From assembly GCF_003333265.1 (NCBI RefSeq), contig NZ_QOLB01000159.1, positions 1 to 64,000 on the forward strand: a DNA stretch of 64,000 bases. The letters run 5' to 3'. Under the pieces are notes generated by a model. That model searched no databases, had not been told where the DNA came from, and saw only the letters and a list, made by a program, of their open reading frames with translations. This stretch comes from Candidatus Halocynthiibacter alkanivorans (GTDB lineage: Bacteria; Pseudomonadota; Alphaproteobacteria; Rhodobacterales; Rhodobacteraceae). The position numbers and the translations under genes were made by a program. Within the stretch, counting starts at the first letter, position 1. Each line of letters opens with the position of its first letter. Of this stretch, positions 54,548-63,813 are shown piece by piece.

Positions 54548-55312
54548 TTACACCACGTAGGTCTTAGCAGCCTGGCGCATCAAGTCCCCCAGCGGCCCCT
54601 CAGGCAGCTGGTCGGTGACAATACTGTCTACGTCAGAGACCGAGCCGAGTGTCACCAGCCCAGTGCGGAAGAATTTAGAGGAATGCACCGCCATGATGGT
54701 GGTGGTAGAGCGTTCCATTGCTGTGCGCACATTGGAGACTTCCCAGGGATCATCATCGCCCATTTCACCGTTGGAATCGATGGCGCTGGCGGAAATGACC
54801 GAGACATCAAAGCGAAACTTTTTGATGAATTCTGACGAGGGCTCGCCCATCACTGAGCCGTCAATATGGCGCAGAAACCCGCCCGGAATAGCGACGGTAA
54901 AATCGGTGCGGTCTTTCAGCAGATAGGCGACACCCACACTATAGGTGACCACTTTCAGATCCTTGCGCTCAAGCAGGGCGGTGGCGACCGCCTCAATTGT
55001 GGTGCCGGCATCCAGAAACACCGAATCGCCGTCCCGGACCAGCTCGGCCACTTTCCGGGCAATGCGCAGTTTGACATTGGTCGCCACGCTGCGGCGCCGG
55101 ACCAGATCGGTGGCCTCCAACTCACCGCTGTAGGCGGCACCGCCATGGGTGCGCCGCAGCAGGTTATTCTGATCCAGCTCCACAATATCGCGCCGGATGG
55201 TCTGCTCCGAGACCGACAGATTATGCGCCAAATTCTCGATCGTGTCATAACCCAGGGACCGGATGATCTCCATAATCCGCGACTGCCGTGTACTTTTTTT
55301 GCTCACTGACAT
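54548..55312 (-). CDS. DeoR family transcriptional regulator
   Basis: A 254-residue repressor with a DeoR helix-turn-helix (DTIENLAHNLSVSEQTIRRD, near residues 23-42) and the DeoRC sensor domain (VFLDAGTTIEAVATALL). DeoR sensors usually bind sugar phosphates. It is divergent from the oligopeptide-type ABC operon that ends with two phosphate-ester enzymes, so a phosphorylated ligand fits. It is a paralogue of glpR at 35393 but clearly distinct. Confidence 0.9.
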   Translation of the reverse strand: MSVSKKSTRQSRIMEIIRSLGYDTIENLAHNLSVSEQTIRRDIVELDQNNLLRRTHGGAAYSGELEATDLVRRRSVATNVKLRIARKVAELVRDGDSVFLDAGTTIEAVATALLERKDLKVVTYSVGVAYLLKDRTDFTVAIPGGFLRHIDGSVMGEPSSEFIKKFRFDVSVISASAIDSNGEMGDDDPWEVSNVRTAMERSTTTIMAVHSSKFFRTGLVTLGSVSDVDSIVTDQLPEGPLGDLMRQAAKTYVV

Positions 55313-55564
55313 AGTGTCTCTCTAACCGATTTTCTGTGCCCACAGCATGTAATACATTGGCTTAAACGCTCATTTTCCACTTGATCCGAACCAAATATTG
55401 CAGCGCCCGGAAATAATTGTCTGCTTGAAGTGTAATTTTATTGACATGTTCCCGTCAACACTGTGTCATGAAATGTAATAAATATTACAAAACTGACTAG
55501 TTCAGTCACGTAACGATAAAAAAAACGCCCGTCGGGCGATAACACGATCTGCAAGGAGGACACT
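55313..55564. promoter_or_regulatory. Divergent control region with TGTAAT palindromes
   Basis: A 252-bp AT-rich region. TGTAATAAATATTACA at 55474-55489 is an inverted repeat (6+4+6). ATGTAATACAT at 55347-55357 is a related 11-bp palindrome and a third TGTAAT lies near 55432. TTGAC/GTCAA arms flank 55441-55458 with a possible TTGACA -35, and ACTGACTAGTTCAGT follows at 55491. These are likely operator and promoter elements for the DeoR regulator. Confidence 0.6.
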
Positions 55565-57124
55565 ATGTCTCGCACCACCAACAAACCCACTGGTCTGTCA
55601 CGCCGCGGTTTCATGGGCCGCGCCAGCGCGCTTGGCCTGATGGCCGGCATGACCAGCATCGCCCCCCTGTTCGCAGCCGAGCCTGTTAAGGGCGGCCATT
55701 TCGTTCTTGGTCTCAAAGGCGGCGAAAGCACCAACTCCCTGGACCCGGCCCTGTCGCTCAGCCAGGTTATTTTCTCGGTTCTGCGCGGCTGGGGTGAAAC
55801 CCTTCTGAACGTGGCCCCTGATGGTGGGCTGCACTATCGCCTTGCCGAAAGTGTTGAAGCGTCAAATGGTGGTCAGTCCTGGCACTTTACCATCCGCCAG
55901 GGTGTGAAATTCCACAACGGCGAAACCCTGACCGCACAGGATGTGCTGAAAACCATGGAACGTCATTCCAATGATGATTCCAAATCCGGCGCGCTTGGCA
56001 TCATGCGTGGCATCGAAAGCATGTCCGTTGACGGTGACGTCTTTACCGTCAACCTGACCACCGCCAGCTCGGATCTGCCTTATCTTCTGGCCGATTACCA
56101 CCTGGTAATTCAGCCCAACGGCGGCATCGACGACCCGACCGCTGGTATCGGTACAGGCCCTTACAGAATCACTGAAAACGAGCCTGGCGTCCGTCACGCA
56201 TTCGAAAAATTCGCCGATTACTGGGATGACAGCCGCGGTCACTATGACAGCTACGAAATCCTGGTCATCAACGATGACACCGCCCGCGCCGCTGCGCTGC
56301 AGTCCGGTCAGGTCCATGCGATCAACATGGTTTCGCCAAAAACCGCGAACCTGTTTGGCCGCGCCCCGGGTATCAGCATTGAGCCAACCTCCGGCCGTGG
56401 ACATTATGTCTTCGTCATGCACACCGACACAGCGCCCTTTGACAACAAAGACCTTCGTCTGGCGCTGAAATACGCGATCAACCGCGAAGAAATGGTCGAA
56501 AAAGTTCTCAATGGTTATGGCGCTGTTGGCAACGATACACCGATCAACGATGCGTATCCGCTGTTTGATGAAACCATCCCACAGCGTGCGTTCGATCTGG
56601 ACAAGGCGCGTGAACATTACGCTGCTTCCGGCCATGATGGTTCGCCGATCATTCTGCGCGTATCTGAAGCGGCCTTCGCCGGGGCGCTGGACGCCGCTGC
56701 GTTGTTCCAGCAAAGCGCACGTGCTGCCGGCATCCCGCTGGAGATCAAACGTGAGCCTGCAGATGGTTACTGGTCCGAAGTCTGGAACAAACAGCCGTTC
56801 GCTGCGTCTTACTGGGGTGGTCGTGCGGTGCAGGATCAGATGTATACCACAGCCTATCTGTCCACCGCTGACTGGAACGACACTCGTTTCAAAAACGCCG
56901 AATTTGACGCCATGCTGCTGCAGGCACGCGCCGAACTGGACGTGGGCAAACGCAAGGATATCTACGGCCAGATGGGGCGTATGCTCAACGAAGAGGGCGG
57001 CCTGATCAACCCGATGTTCAACCAGTTCATCGACGGGCTTCAGTCGAAAGTTACCGGTTGGGAAGCCAACCCCAACGGTGAACAGATGGACGGGTTCACC
57101 GCCATCAAGACCTGGTTCGAATAA
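55565..57124 (+). CDS. ABC transporter substrate-binding protein, family 5 (DppA/OppA type)
   Basis: A 519-residue periplasmic binding protein with a twin-arginine signal (LSRRGFMGRASALGLMAGM, residues 11-29). The family 5 opening GGESTNSLDPAL and WHFTIRQGVKFHNGE motif are intact. Such proteins bind peptides, but also nickel, opines, glycosides or other medium-size solutes. The later genes of its operon point to a phosphorylated or phosphodiester compound. AAGGAGG lies at the right distance before ATG. Confidence 0.92.
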   Translation: MSRTTNKPTGLSRRGFMGRASALGLMAGMTSIAPLFAAEPVKGGHFVLGLKGGESTNSLDPALSLSQVIFSVLRGWGETLLNVAPDGGLHYRLAESVEASNGGQSWHFTIRQGVKFHNGETLTAQDVLKTMERHSNDDSKSGALGIMRGIESMSVDGDVFTVNLTTASSDLPYLLADYHLVIQPNGGIDDPTAGIGTGPYRITENEPGVRHAFEKFADYWDDSRGHYDSYEILVINDDTARAAALQSGQVHAINMVSPKTANLFGRAPGISIEPTSGRGHYVFVMHTDTAPFDNKDLRLALKYAINREEMVEKVLNGYGAVGNDTPINDAYPLFDETIPQRAFDLDKAREHYAASGHDGSPIILRVSEAAFAGALDAAALFQQSARAAGIPLEIKREPADGYWSEVWNKQPFAASYWGGRAVQDQMYTTAYLSTADWNDTRFKNAEFDAMLLQARAELDVGKRKDIYGQMGRMLNEEGGLINPMFNQFIDGLQSKVTGWEANPNGEQMDGFTAIKTWFE

Positions 57125-57138
57125 GCGGGATCTGAACC

Positions 57139-58098
57139 ATGTCCCCCATTGTCCTTAAACTTGTGTCCCAGCGTATCGCGCTGGGACTTATGCTGCTGCT
57201 CGCAGCCTCTGCTCTGATATTCGCCGGGACGCAGATTTTGCCCGGCGATGTCGCCCAGTCTATTCTGGGACAGTCAGCCACTCCCGAAGCGCTGGAAAAC
57301 CTGCGCCGCGATCTGGGGCTGAATGAACCGGCGCTCACCCGGTATTTCAACTGGTTGAGTGATGCGCTGCGCGGTGATCTTGGCACGGCTCTGACCAATG
57401 GCAAGGACATTGCGGACTCCATGTCTGGTCGCCTTCAAAACACGCTGTTCCTGGCGGCCAGCGCGGCGGCGGTCTCGGTGCCGCTCGCCATCTTCCTTGG
57501 GCTTCTGGCGGTGCAGTTTCGCAACCGCTGGCCCGACAAACTGATTTCTGCGGTGACTCTGGCCACCATTTCGGTGCCGGAATTCATCCTCGGATATGTG
57601 ATCATGTATGTGGTCGCGGTAAAACTGCGCTGGCTGCCTTCGGTCTCTATCCTGCGCCCTGGCATGGATTTCGGTGACAAGCTTGAAGCCATCGCCATGC
57701 CGGTGATCGTGCTGACCTTTGTGGTGTTGGCACATATGATGCGCATGACCCGCGCGGCGATCCTGAACGTGATGGAATCCGCCTATATCGAAACCGCAGA
57801 GCTCAAGGGCCTGTCGGCGTTCCAGACCATTTTCCGCCATGCGATGCCCAACGCAATCTCGCCAATCGTCAACGTGGTGATGCTGAACATGGCCTATCTG
57901 GTGGTCGGTGTCGTCGTGGTTGAAGTGGTGTTTGTCTATCCCGGCATGGGGCAATACCTGGTTGACCACGTGGCCAAACGCGATGTGCCGGTGGTTCAGG
58001 CCAGCGGTCTGGTCTTTGCATCCGTCTATATCGTGCTCAACACGCTGGCCGATATCATTGCCATCCTGGCCAACCCAAGACTGAGGCACCCAAAATGA
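57139..58098 (+). CDS. ABC transporter permease, DppB type
   Basis: A 319-residue membrane protein with six helices. The DppB family N-terminus (LPGDVAQSILG, LGLNEPALTRYFNWL) and the EAA loop ETAELKGLSAFQTIFRHAMP are present. It pairs with the DppC-type permease, which its gene overlaps by four bases (ATGATG at 58095). Confidence 0.93.
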   Translation: MSPIVLKLVSQRIALGLMLLLAASALIFAGTQILPGDVAQSILGQSATPEALENLRRDLGLNEPALTRYFNWLSDALRGDLGTALTNGKDIADSMSGRLQNTLFLAASAAAVSVPLAIFLGLLAVQFRNRWPDKLISAVTLATISVPEFILGYVIMYVVAVKLRWLPSVSILRPGMDFGDKLEAIAMPVIVLTFVVLAHMMRMTRAAILNVMESAYIETAELKGLSAFQTIFRHAMPNAISPIVNVVMLNMAYLVVGVVVVEVVFVYPGMGQYLVDHVAKRDVPVVQASGLVFASVYIVLNTLADIIAILANPRLRHPK

Positions 58099-58907
58099 TG
58101 CGCATCCCAACAAGTGCTCTGATCGGGCTCATTCTGACCTCCGCCTTTTTTCTGATGGCGCTGTTTGCCCCCTGGCTGGCCCCCTACGGGGTCGGCGAAG
58201 TGGTCGGCGACGTCTGGGAACCGGCCTCGTGGGAATTCCTCTTTGGCACCGACGGCATCGGCCGTGATCTGCTGTCGCGGATGATTTACGGCGGCCGCAC
58301 CACGATTTTTGTCGCCTCGGCGGCCACGATCCTCTCCTTCACGCTCGGCACTACGCTGGCGCTCAGCGCGGTGGTGATCGGCGGCTGGACCGATATGCTG
58401 CTGTCGCGCTTTATTGATCTGATCATGTCGATCCCGACGCTGATTTTTGCCCTGGTGGTGCTCTCGGTCGTGCCGGTGACCCTGCCGGTGCTGATCCTGG
58501 TGATGGGTCTGCTCGATACTACACGGGTCTATCGCCTGGCGCGCGCTGTGGCGGCCGATGTCAATGTGATGGACTACGTCGAAGCCGCCCGCCTGCGTGG
58601 CGAAGGCACCCGCTGGATCGTATTCCGCGAAATCCTGCCCAACGTCTTGTCGCCGCTGGTGGCCGAACTGGGCATGCGGTTCATCTTTATGGTGCTGTTT
58701 GTTTCTACGCTCTCGTTCCTCGGCCTTGGCATTCAGCCGCCGGATGCGGACTGGGGTGGCATTGTGAAAGACAACAAAGAAGGTCTGGTTTACGGCGTTC
58801 CGGCCGCGCTGCTGCCCGCTGTTGCCATCGCCAGCCTGGCGATTTCCGTCAACCTCGTGGCTGACTGGGTGCTGTCGCGCACCACCAGCCTGAAAGGAGG
58901 CCGCTGA
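58095..58907 (+). CDS. ABC transporter permease, DppC type
   Basis: A 270-residue permease. FGTDGIGRDLLSRMIYGGRT is the standard DppC/OppC N-terminal signature, and the EAA loop DYVEAARLRGEGTRWIVFRE is near residue 155-175. It overlaps the ATPase gene by one base (TGATG). Confidence 0.93.
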   Translation: MMRIPTSALIGLILTSAFFLMALFAPWLAPYGVGEVVGDVWEPASWEFLFGTDGIGRDLLSRMIYGGRTTIFVASAATILSFTLGTTLALSAVVIGGWTDMLLSRFIDLIMSIPTLIFALVVLSVVPVTLPVLILVMGLLDTTRVYRLARAVAADVNVMDYVEAARLRGEGTRWIVFREILPNVLSPLVAELGMRFIFMVLFVSTLSFLGLGIQPPDADWGGIVKDNKEGLVYGVPAALLPAVAIASLAISVNLVADWVLSRTTSLKGGR

Positions 58908-60544
58908 TGTCTGAGTATTTGTTGAAGGTCAAAGACCTCAAAATCGGCGCCCATGTGATGCCGCCCAATGAAAAGCCCTTTGATATCGAGATCGTCCACG
59001 GCGTCAGTTTTGACCTCGAAAAAGGCAAGGTTTTGGGGCTGATCGGAGAATCCGGTGCTGGTAAATCCACCATCGGCCTCTCTGCGCTCGCTTATGGTCG
59101 CGGCAGTGTGTCGATCACCGGTGGCGAGGTCCATGTCAACGGCCGCGATATTCTCACCGGTGACAAGACTCTGCTGCGCAGCCTGCGCGGTCATGAGGTC
59201 ACCTATGTGTCGCAATCTGCCGCCGCTTCTTTCAACCCGTCAAAAAAGATCCTCGAGCAGGTGATCGAGAGCTGTATACGCCACAAGCTTTGCTCTGATT
59301 CCGAGGCAAAATCGCGCGCCATCGCGCTGTTCGATCAGTTGGGCCTGCCCGATCCGGCGACATTTGGCGACCGCTACCCGCACCAGGTCTCCGGCGGCCA
59401 GTTGCAGCGCGCGATGACCGCGATGGCGCTTTGTCCTAAACCCGATCTGGTGATTTTTGACGAACCGACCACCGCGTTGGATGTGACCACTCAGATCGAC
59501 GTGCTGGCGGCGATCAAACGGGCGATCCACCAGACCGGCGTCGCGGCGCTCTATATCACCCATGACCTCGCGGTCGTGGCCCAGGTTTCCGACCACATCA
59601 TGGTGCTGCAACAGGGCAAAACCGTCGAATATGGCACGGTGGACCAGATCATCAACACCCCGAAAGAAGCCTATACCCAGGCGCTGGTGGCGGTGCGCTC
59701 CATTGAGCACGAGGAAAAACAACCGACCGCGACGCCGGTCCTGCTGGTTGAAGGCATTTCCGCCCGCTATCCAAGGGTCAAATCCGACGTGCTGTCTGAC
59801 GTCTCTGTGGAACTGCACCCGGGCCAGACCCTGGCCGTGGTCGGGGAATCCGGTTCGGGCAAATCAACACTGGCGCGGGTGATCACCGGCCTGTTGCCGC
59901 CCCGCAGCGGCAAAGTGATTTTTGACGGGCGCGAGTTGTCATCGGCGCTGGCGGAGCGCAGCGGCGAAGACCTGCGCGAATTGCAGATGATCTATCAGAT
60001 GGCCGACACCGCGATGAACCCGCGCCAGACCATCGCCAATATCATCGGCCGGCCGCTCGAGTTGTATTTCGGGCTGAAAGGTGCGGAAAAAGACAAACGT
60101 ATCAACGAGTTGTTGGAAGAGATCGAAATGGGACAGGAGTTCCGCAACCGCTATCCGGCGGAACTCTCCGGCGGTCAGAAACAACGGGTCTGCATTGCCC
60201 GCGCGCTTGCAGCAAAACCGAAACTGATCATCTGTGATGAGGTCACCAGCGCGCTCGACCCGCTGGTTGCCGACGGCATTCTGAAACTGTTGCTCGACCT
60301 GCAGAAAATCGAAGGCGTCAGCTATCTCTTCATCACCCATGACCTTGCCACCGTGCGTGCCATCGCCGATTCCATCGCGGTGATGCACCAGGGCAAAGTG
60401 GTGCGCTACGGATCCAAATCCAAAGTACTGGCGCCGCCCTTTGACGACTATACCGACCTCTTGCTGTCTTCGGTGCCAGAAATGAAAATCGGCTGGCTCG
60501 AAAACGTGATCGCACATCGCAAAATGGAAAGCGCTGGCAACTGA
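58907..60544 (+). CDS. Fused dual-domain ABC ATPase (DppD-DppF type)
   Basis: A 545-residue protein with two complete ATPase domains in one chain. First: GESGAGKSTIGL, QVSGGQLQR, LVIFDEPTTALD, ITHDLAVV. Second: GESGSGKSTLAR, ELSGGQKQR, LIICDEVTSALD, ITHDLATV. Both sites look catalytically normal. It replaces the usual separate DppD and DppF. It shares bases with both neighbours (TGATG at each end). Confidence 0.95.
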   Translation: MSEYLLKVKDLKIGAHVMPPNEKPFDIEIVHGVSFDLEKGKVLGLIGESGAGKSTIGLSALAYGRGSVSITGGEVHVNGRDILTGDKTLLRSLRGHEVTYVSQSAAASFNPSKKILEQVIESCIRHKLCSDSEAKSRAIALFDQLGLPDPATFGDRYPHQVSGGQLQRAMTAMALCPKPDLVIFDEPTTALDVTTQIDVLAAIKRAIHQTGVAALYITHDLAVVAQVSDHIMVLQQGKTVEYGTVDQIINTPKEAYTQALVAVRSIEHEEKQPTATPVLLVEGISARYPRVKSDVLSDVSVELHPGQTLAVVGESGSGKSTLARVITGLLPPRSGKVIFDGRELSSALAERSGEDLRELQMIYQMADTAMNPRQTIANIIGRPLELYFGLKGAEKDKRINELLEEIEMGQEFRNRYPAELSGGQKQRVCIARALAAKPKLIICDEVTSALDPLVADGILKLLLDLQKIEGVSYLFITHDLATVRAIADSIAVMHQGKVVRYGSKSKVLAPPFDDYTDLLLSSVPEMKIGWLENVIAHRKMESAGN

Positions 60545-61386
60545 TGAACAACAAACTGCTGCTGATTATTCTGGACGGTGTGCCCTGGCGCAACTGGCGC
60601 TCAGTGTTTGGCAATCTCGAAGGCTGGGTCGACTCGGGCGACGCTCAGGTGTGGAAAATGCGGGCGGTGCTGCCGTCGATATCGGCCTCCTGTTATGCCT
60701 CGATCCACACCGGCGTGGCACCTGCGGTGCACGGCTCGACTGGCAATACCAACGTGTTCCGTATCAATATGCCCGACATCTTTTCCCAGGTGCGGCTGGC
60801 GGGCGGCACCACCGGTGCAGTCACCCATTCGTTCTGGTCGGAGTTTTTCAACCGTTCCCCGTTTGATCCGGTGCGCGACATTGAATATGACGAACCCGAA
60901 AGCACCTCAATCAACCACGGCCGCTTTCACACCATGGCGGGCTATGGCCATAACAATCAGATGACGCCGTCTGACGCCGATCTGTTTGCCACCCTGACCA
61001 TGCTGTCGGAACGCTTTGACCTGAATTATGGCATCTTGCACACCTGCACCCTGGATTCGATGGGCCACCGGTTTGCCCATGAATGCACGCCGATGGATCA
61101 CGCCTGTTTTGTGATGGATGAGATGCTGGCGCCTTATATCACCCGCTGGCGTGACGCCGGCTATGAGGTCATCGTCACCGCCGACCACGGCCAGAACGAG
61201 CGTGGCCACCACGGCGGCCGCGGCGAGACCCAGCAGGACTTCGCGCTGTATTATTTCGGCCCGGCCAAAGGTCCGGACAGCGGCACGTTGCTGGATCAGC
61301 GCCAACTCGCCCCCACCATCCTGTCGCGTCTCGGCGCGCCGGTGCCCGACTCGATGAAAGCCGGCTCTTTCCTGACAGAAGAATAA
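60544..61386 (+). CDS. Alkaline-phosphatase-superfamily phosphodiesterase/pyrophosphatase-like protein
   Basis: A 280-residue protein of the type I phosphodiesterase/nucleotide pyrophosphatase family. Metal-binding D11 in LLIILDGVPW, the nucleophile region LPSISASCYASIHTG (Ser where Thr is common), LDSMGHRFAHE and VTADHGQNERGHHGG give the usual two-metal site. No signal peptide, so it should act in the cytoplasm on the imported solute. It overlaps the ATPase gene. The likely task is to cleave a phosphodiester or phosphonate bond; the substrate is not known. Confidence 0.85.
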   Translation: MNNKLLLIILDGVPWRNWRSVFGNLEGWVDSGDAQVWKMRAVLPSISASCYASIHTGVAPAVHGSTGNTNVFRINMPDIFSQVRLAGGTTGAVTHSFWSEFFNRSPFDPVRDIEYDEPESTSINHGRFHTMAGYGHNNQMTPSDADLFATLTMLSERFDLNYGILHTCTLDSMGHRFAHECTPMDHACFVMDEMLAPYITRWRDAGYEVIVTADHGQNERGHHGGRGETQQDFALYYFGPAKGPDSGTLLDQRQLAPTILSRLGAPVPDSMKAGSFLTEE

Positions 61387-61388
61387 CC

Positions 61389-62111
61389 ATGAACAATCTC
61401 AGCAACTATAAAGCCGTCCTTTTTGACAAGGACGGCACCCTGTTTTCGTTTGACGCTGCCTGGTCAGTGTTTTGTGACCGTATGCTGGAGCATCTGGCCC
61501 CAGGAGATGAGACCCTGAAGGACAAGATGGCGCAGACGGTTGGCTATCAGCGCGCCAGTGGCAGTTTTATCGCCGGCTCTCTGATCGTGAACGCCAGTGC
61601 AGACGAGGTGAACGCCGCCTGGTCCGCGCTGGCCCCGGGCCATGATCTGGCACAGGTTGACGCGCTCGCCCGCGCGGAAACCAAAGCGCTGCCGGCGGTG
61701 CCACTGTTCGATCTCACCGATGTAATGGGGTCTTTGCGCCAGATGGGGCTGAAACTCGGCGTCGCCACCAATGATATTGAGGCCGGCGCCCTCAGCCAGC
61801 TCAACGCGGTCAACGCGCTGGCTTTGTTCGACTTTGTTTGCGGTTCTGACAGCGGTTACGGCCGCAAACCAGGCACCGGTATGGTCGACGCATTCTGTGC
61901 GCAAACCGGGATCAAAGCGGAAGAGGTGATCTTTGTCGGTGACAGCACCCATGACATCGACTGCGGCGTAAACGCCGGTGTTGGTCTCTGTGTCGGGGTT
62001 CTGACGGGCCCCGCCACTGCGGAACAGCTGGCAGAGACCGACGCGGTGGTGCTGCCCTCTGTCGCCAGCCTGCCCGGCTACCTGAACGAGGCCAACGGCG
62101 CCGCCGCTTAG
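61389..62111 (+). CDS. HAD-family phosphatase
   Basis: A 240-residue HAD hydrolase of the Gph/phosphoglycolate type. Motif I is LFDKDGTLFSF, motif II/III contain VATNDIEAGAL and GRKPGTGMV, and motif IV is FVGDSTHDID. It would remove phosphate from a small organic phosphate. Two bases after the phosphodiesterase stop, it is the last gene of the operon, consistent with a two-step cleavage pathway. Confidence 0.88.
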   Translation: MNNLSNYKAVLFDKDGTLFSFDAAWSVFCDRMLEHLAPGDETLKDKMAQTVGYQRASGSFIAGSLIVNASADEVNAAWSALAPGHDLAQVDALARAETKALPAVPLFDLTDVMGSLRQMGLKLGVATNDIEAGALSQLNAVNALALFDFVCGSDSGYGRKPGTGMVDAFCAQTGIKAEEVIFVGDSTHDIDCGVNAGVGLCVGVLTGPATAEQLAETDAVVLPSVASLPGYLNEANGAAA

Positions 62112-62757
62112 CTGCAGGATTAACGTCCTGACTTCGGTATTAAGCCCCAGGCAGCGGTAAAAAGACAGGGTCGCGCCTGACCTCCCCTTTGGGGAAGTCA
62201 GGCGCGACCCGGCGGTGCCAGGGCAAAAATATTGCGATGTCAGTTATACCCGCCACAGAAAGTCAATCCGGTTTGCGGACATAACATTCTCAAGGCTGGA
62301 CCGCGTTTTACCGGCCGGATCAACGGGTTTTGATTGTCCGGCTGAGGACCCATAAATCCAGCAGTTCTTACGCGAATGCTGCGCAGATTTTGCTACGCGG
62401 CGACCATCGTGACGCGCAGGCCAGGCGCAGTTGGGGCGCGGCGATGCAGCAGTAACCGGCCCTTTATGAAAAACCGGATTTCCGCAGGCATGCCGCCAGC
62501 CACAGCCCGGGAGCTGTTGGAATCCTGGCGTCCCGGGTGATTATATCCGGGACATTTAGCTGATCTGGTGCAGCGCCAGTGACGCGGGCATCCATCAAAC
62601 ACTCCGGTTTGCGCCTGTCAGCGGAACTCGTGTCTGAGCAGTCCTGCAGCGATGCTTCACGCGCGCGAATTGCTCCGGATCTCAGTCTTCAGGCTGGCCT
62701 CTTAGCGCAATAAGTTCTATTCGTGCGTACTTCTCATGTTGATAAGGTTTTCTGCTC
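62112..62757. other. Intergenic region with long hairpin
   Basis: A 646-bp stretch. It contains the 43-nt hairpin at 62168-62210. Remaining sequence shows no supported gene; a minus-strand frame at 62393-62602 has no recognisable features. Confidence 0.5.
62168..62210. terminator. 43-nt near-perfect hairpin after the phosphatase operon
   Basis: The 14-base arms GGGTCGCGCCTGAC (62168-62181) and GTCAGGCGCGACCC (62197-62210) are fully complementary; inside, a further TCCCC/GGGGA stem and a TTT loop extend it with one mismatch. Placed 57 bp after the operon, it may terminate or protect the transcript. No T-run follows on the plus strand, while a T-stretch follows on the minus strand. Confidence 0.6.
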
Positions 62758-63678
62758 ATGCCCACCCTGAAACAGTTGCGCTATTTTGATGCGGTGGCCC
62801 GGCTCGGACATTTTGGCCGCGCCGCGGATCTTTGCTCGGTGACCCAGCCGGCGCTGTCGATGCAGATCAAGGAACTGGAAACTGAGCTGGGTGTGCGTCT
62901 GCTGGAACGGTTGCACGATGGGGCAAGGCTGACCGCCGCCGGCATTGAAATCGCCACCCGTGCCGCCGGAGTGTTAACGGCGATGCAGGACCTGGTCCAG
63001 ACGGCGCACCAAAGCCGCGGCCCGCTGTCCGGCCCGCTGCGCCTGGGGGTGATCCCGTCGGTTGCGCCCTATCTTTTGCCCGGCCTGTTGCCGCTTCTGC
63101 GCCGGGATTTTCCTGAAATGTCGCTGCAGATCCGCGAGACCCAGACCGCACCGCTGCTGCAGGAACTCAAAGACGGCCGTCTTGATCTGCTGCTGCTGGC
63201 GCTGCCGATCGAGGAAAAGGGCGTGCAGACCCTGCACCTGTTTGACGATCCGTTCATGCTGGCGGTGCCCGTCGCCACCCCGGACCCGCGGCAGCCCGAC
63301 ACCCCGGCAGAACTGCTGCGGGATGAGCCGCTGCTGCTGCTGGAAGAGGGCCATTGTTTCCGCGACCAGGCGCTGGCATTTTGTCAGCTGCGCAATATTG
63401 GCCAGATCGACACCTTTGGCGCCTCAACGCTGGCAACAGTCATTCAGATGGTGGCCAATGGCATGGGGGTGACCTTTTTGCCGGAAATGGCGGTGCCAGT
63501 GGAATCCCACACCGAAAATATCCGCCTGCTGGCAATGGATGCGCCGGCCCCCAGCCGTGAAATTGGCCTGGCCTGGCGCAGTTCCGCCCCGGGTGCGGCC
63601 GGGTATGAGTTGCTGGGCCACACCATCCGCGAAGCTCATGACGCGCTGAAAATCAACTTGCCCGGCGCGGCGGCCTGA
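62758..63678 (+). CDS. oxyR: LysR-family hydrogen peroxide sensor, OxyR-like
   Basis: A 306-residue LysR regulator. The winged HTH is in residues 1-60 (GHFGRAADLCSVTQPALSMQ). The sensor motif GHCFRDQALAFC places C200 and C209 nine residues apart, matching C199 and C208 of E. coli OxyR, so peroxide sensing by a disulfide is probable. No katG or ahpC is adjacent in the window. The start ATG at 62758 is in a fair context. Confidence 0.9.
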   Translation: MPTLKQLRYFDAVARLGHFGRAADLCSVTQPALSMQIKELETELGVRLLERLHDGARLTAAGIEIATRAAGVLTAMQDLVQTAHQSRGPLSGPLRLGVIPSVAPYLLPGLLPLLRRDFPEMSLQIRETQTAPLLQELKDGRLDLLLLALPIEEKGVQTLHLFDDPFMLAVPVATPDPRQPDTPAELLRDEPLLLLEEGHCFRDQALAFCQLRNIGQIDTFGASTLATVIQMVANGMGVTFLPEMAVPVESHTENIRLLAMDAPAPSREIGLAWRSSAPGAAGYELLGHTIREAHDALKINLPGAAA

Positions 63679-63736
63679 TGGCCTGATTCTGGTGGTCTTT
63701 AGCTGCCAGTCATCCGGCAGTCCGGTATTTGGTATC

Positions 63737-63813
63737 TGGTAAGAGTGGCCGGATTCGAACCGGCGACGACGGCCCTTATAAGGGGACCCGCTCTGCCACT
63801 GAGCTACACTCCC
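63737..63813 (-). tRNA. tRNA, probably Ile with anticodon TAT
   Basis: A 77-nt tRNA with encoded CCA. Acceptor arms GGGAGTG and CACTCTT pair with two G-T pairs, D-arm GCTC/GAGC and T-arm GCCGG TTCGAAT CCGGC are normal. The anticodon loop reads CTTATAA, giving TAT (Ile, AUA codon). The anticodon arm is odd: either a 7-base loop with one T-C mismatch in the stem, or an 8-base loop with five pairs. Two bases are extra relative to a standard tRNA. Confidence 0.8.

Noticed and set aside
62393-62602. Minus-strand frame of 69 codons in the intergenic region
   Set aside because: No start signal, no recognisable domain, and composition like non-coding DNA.
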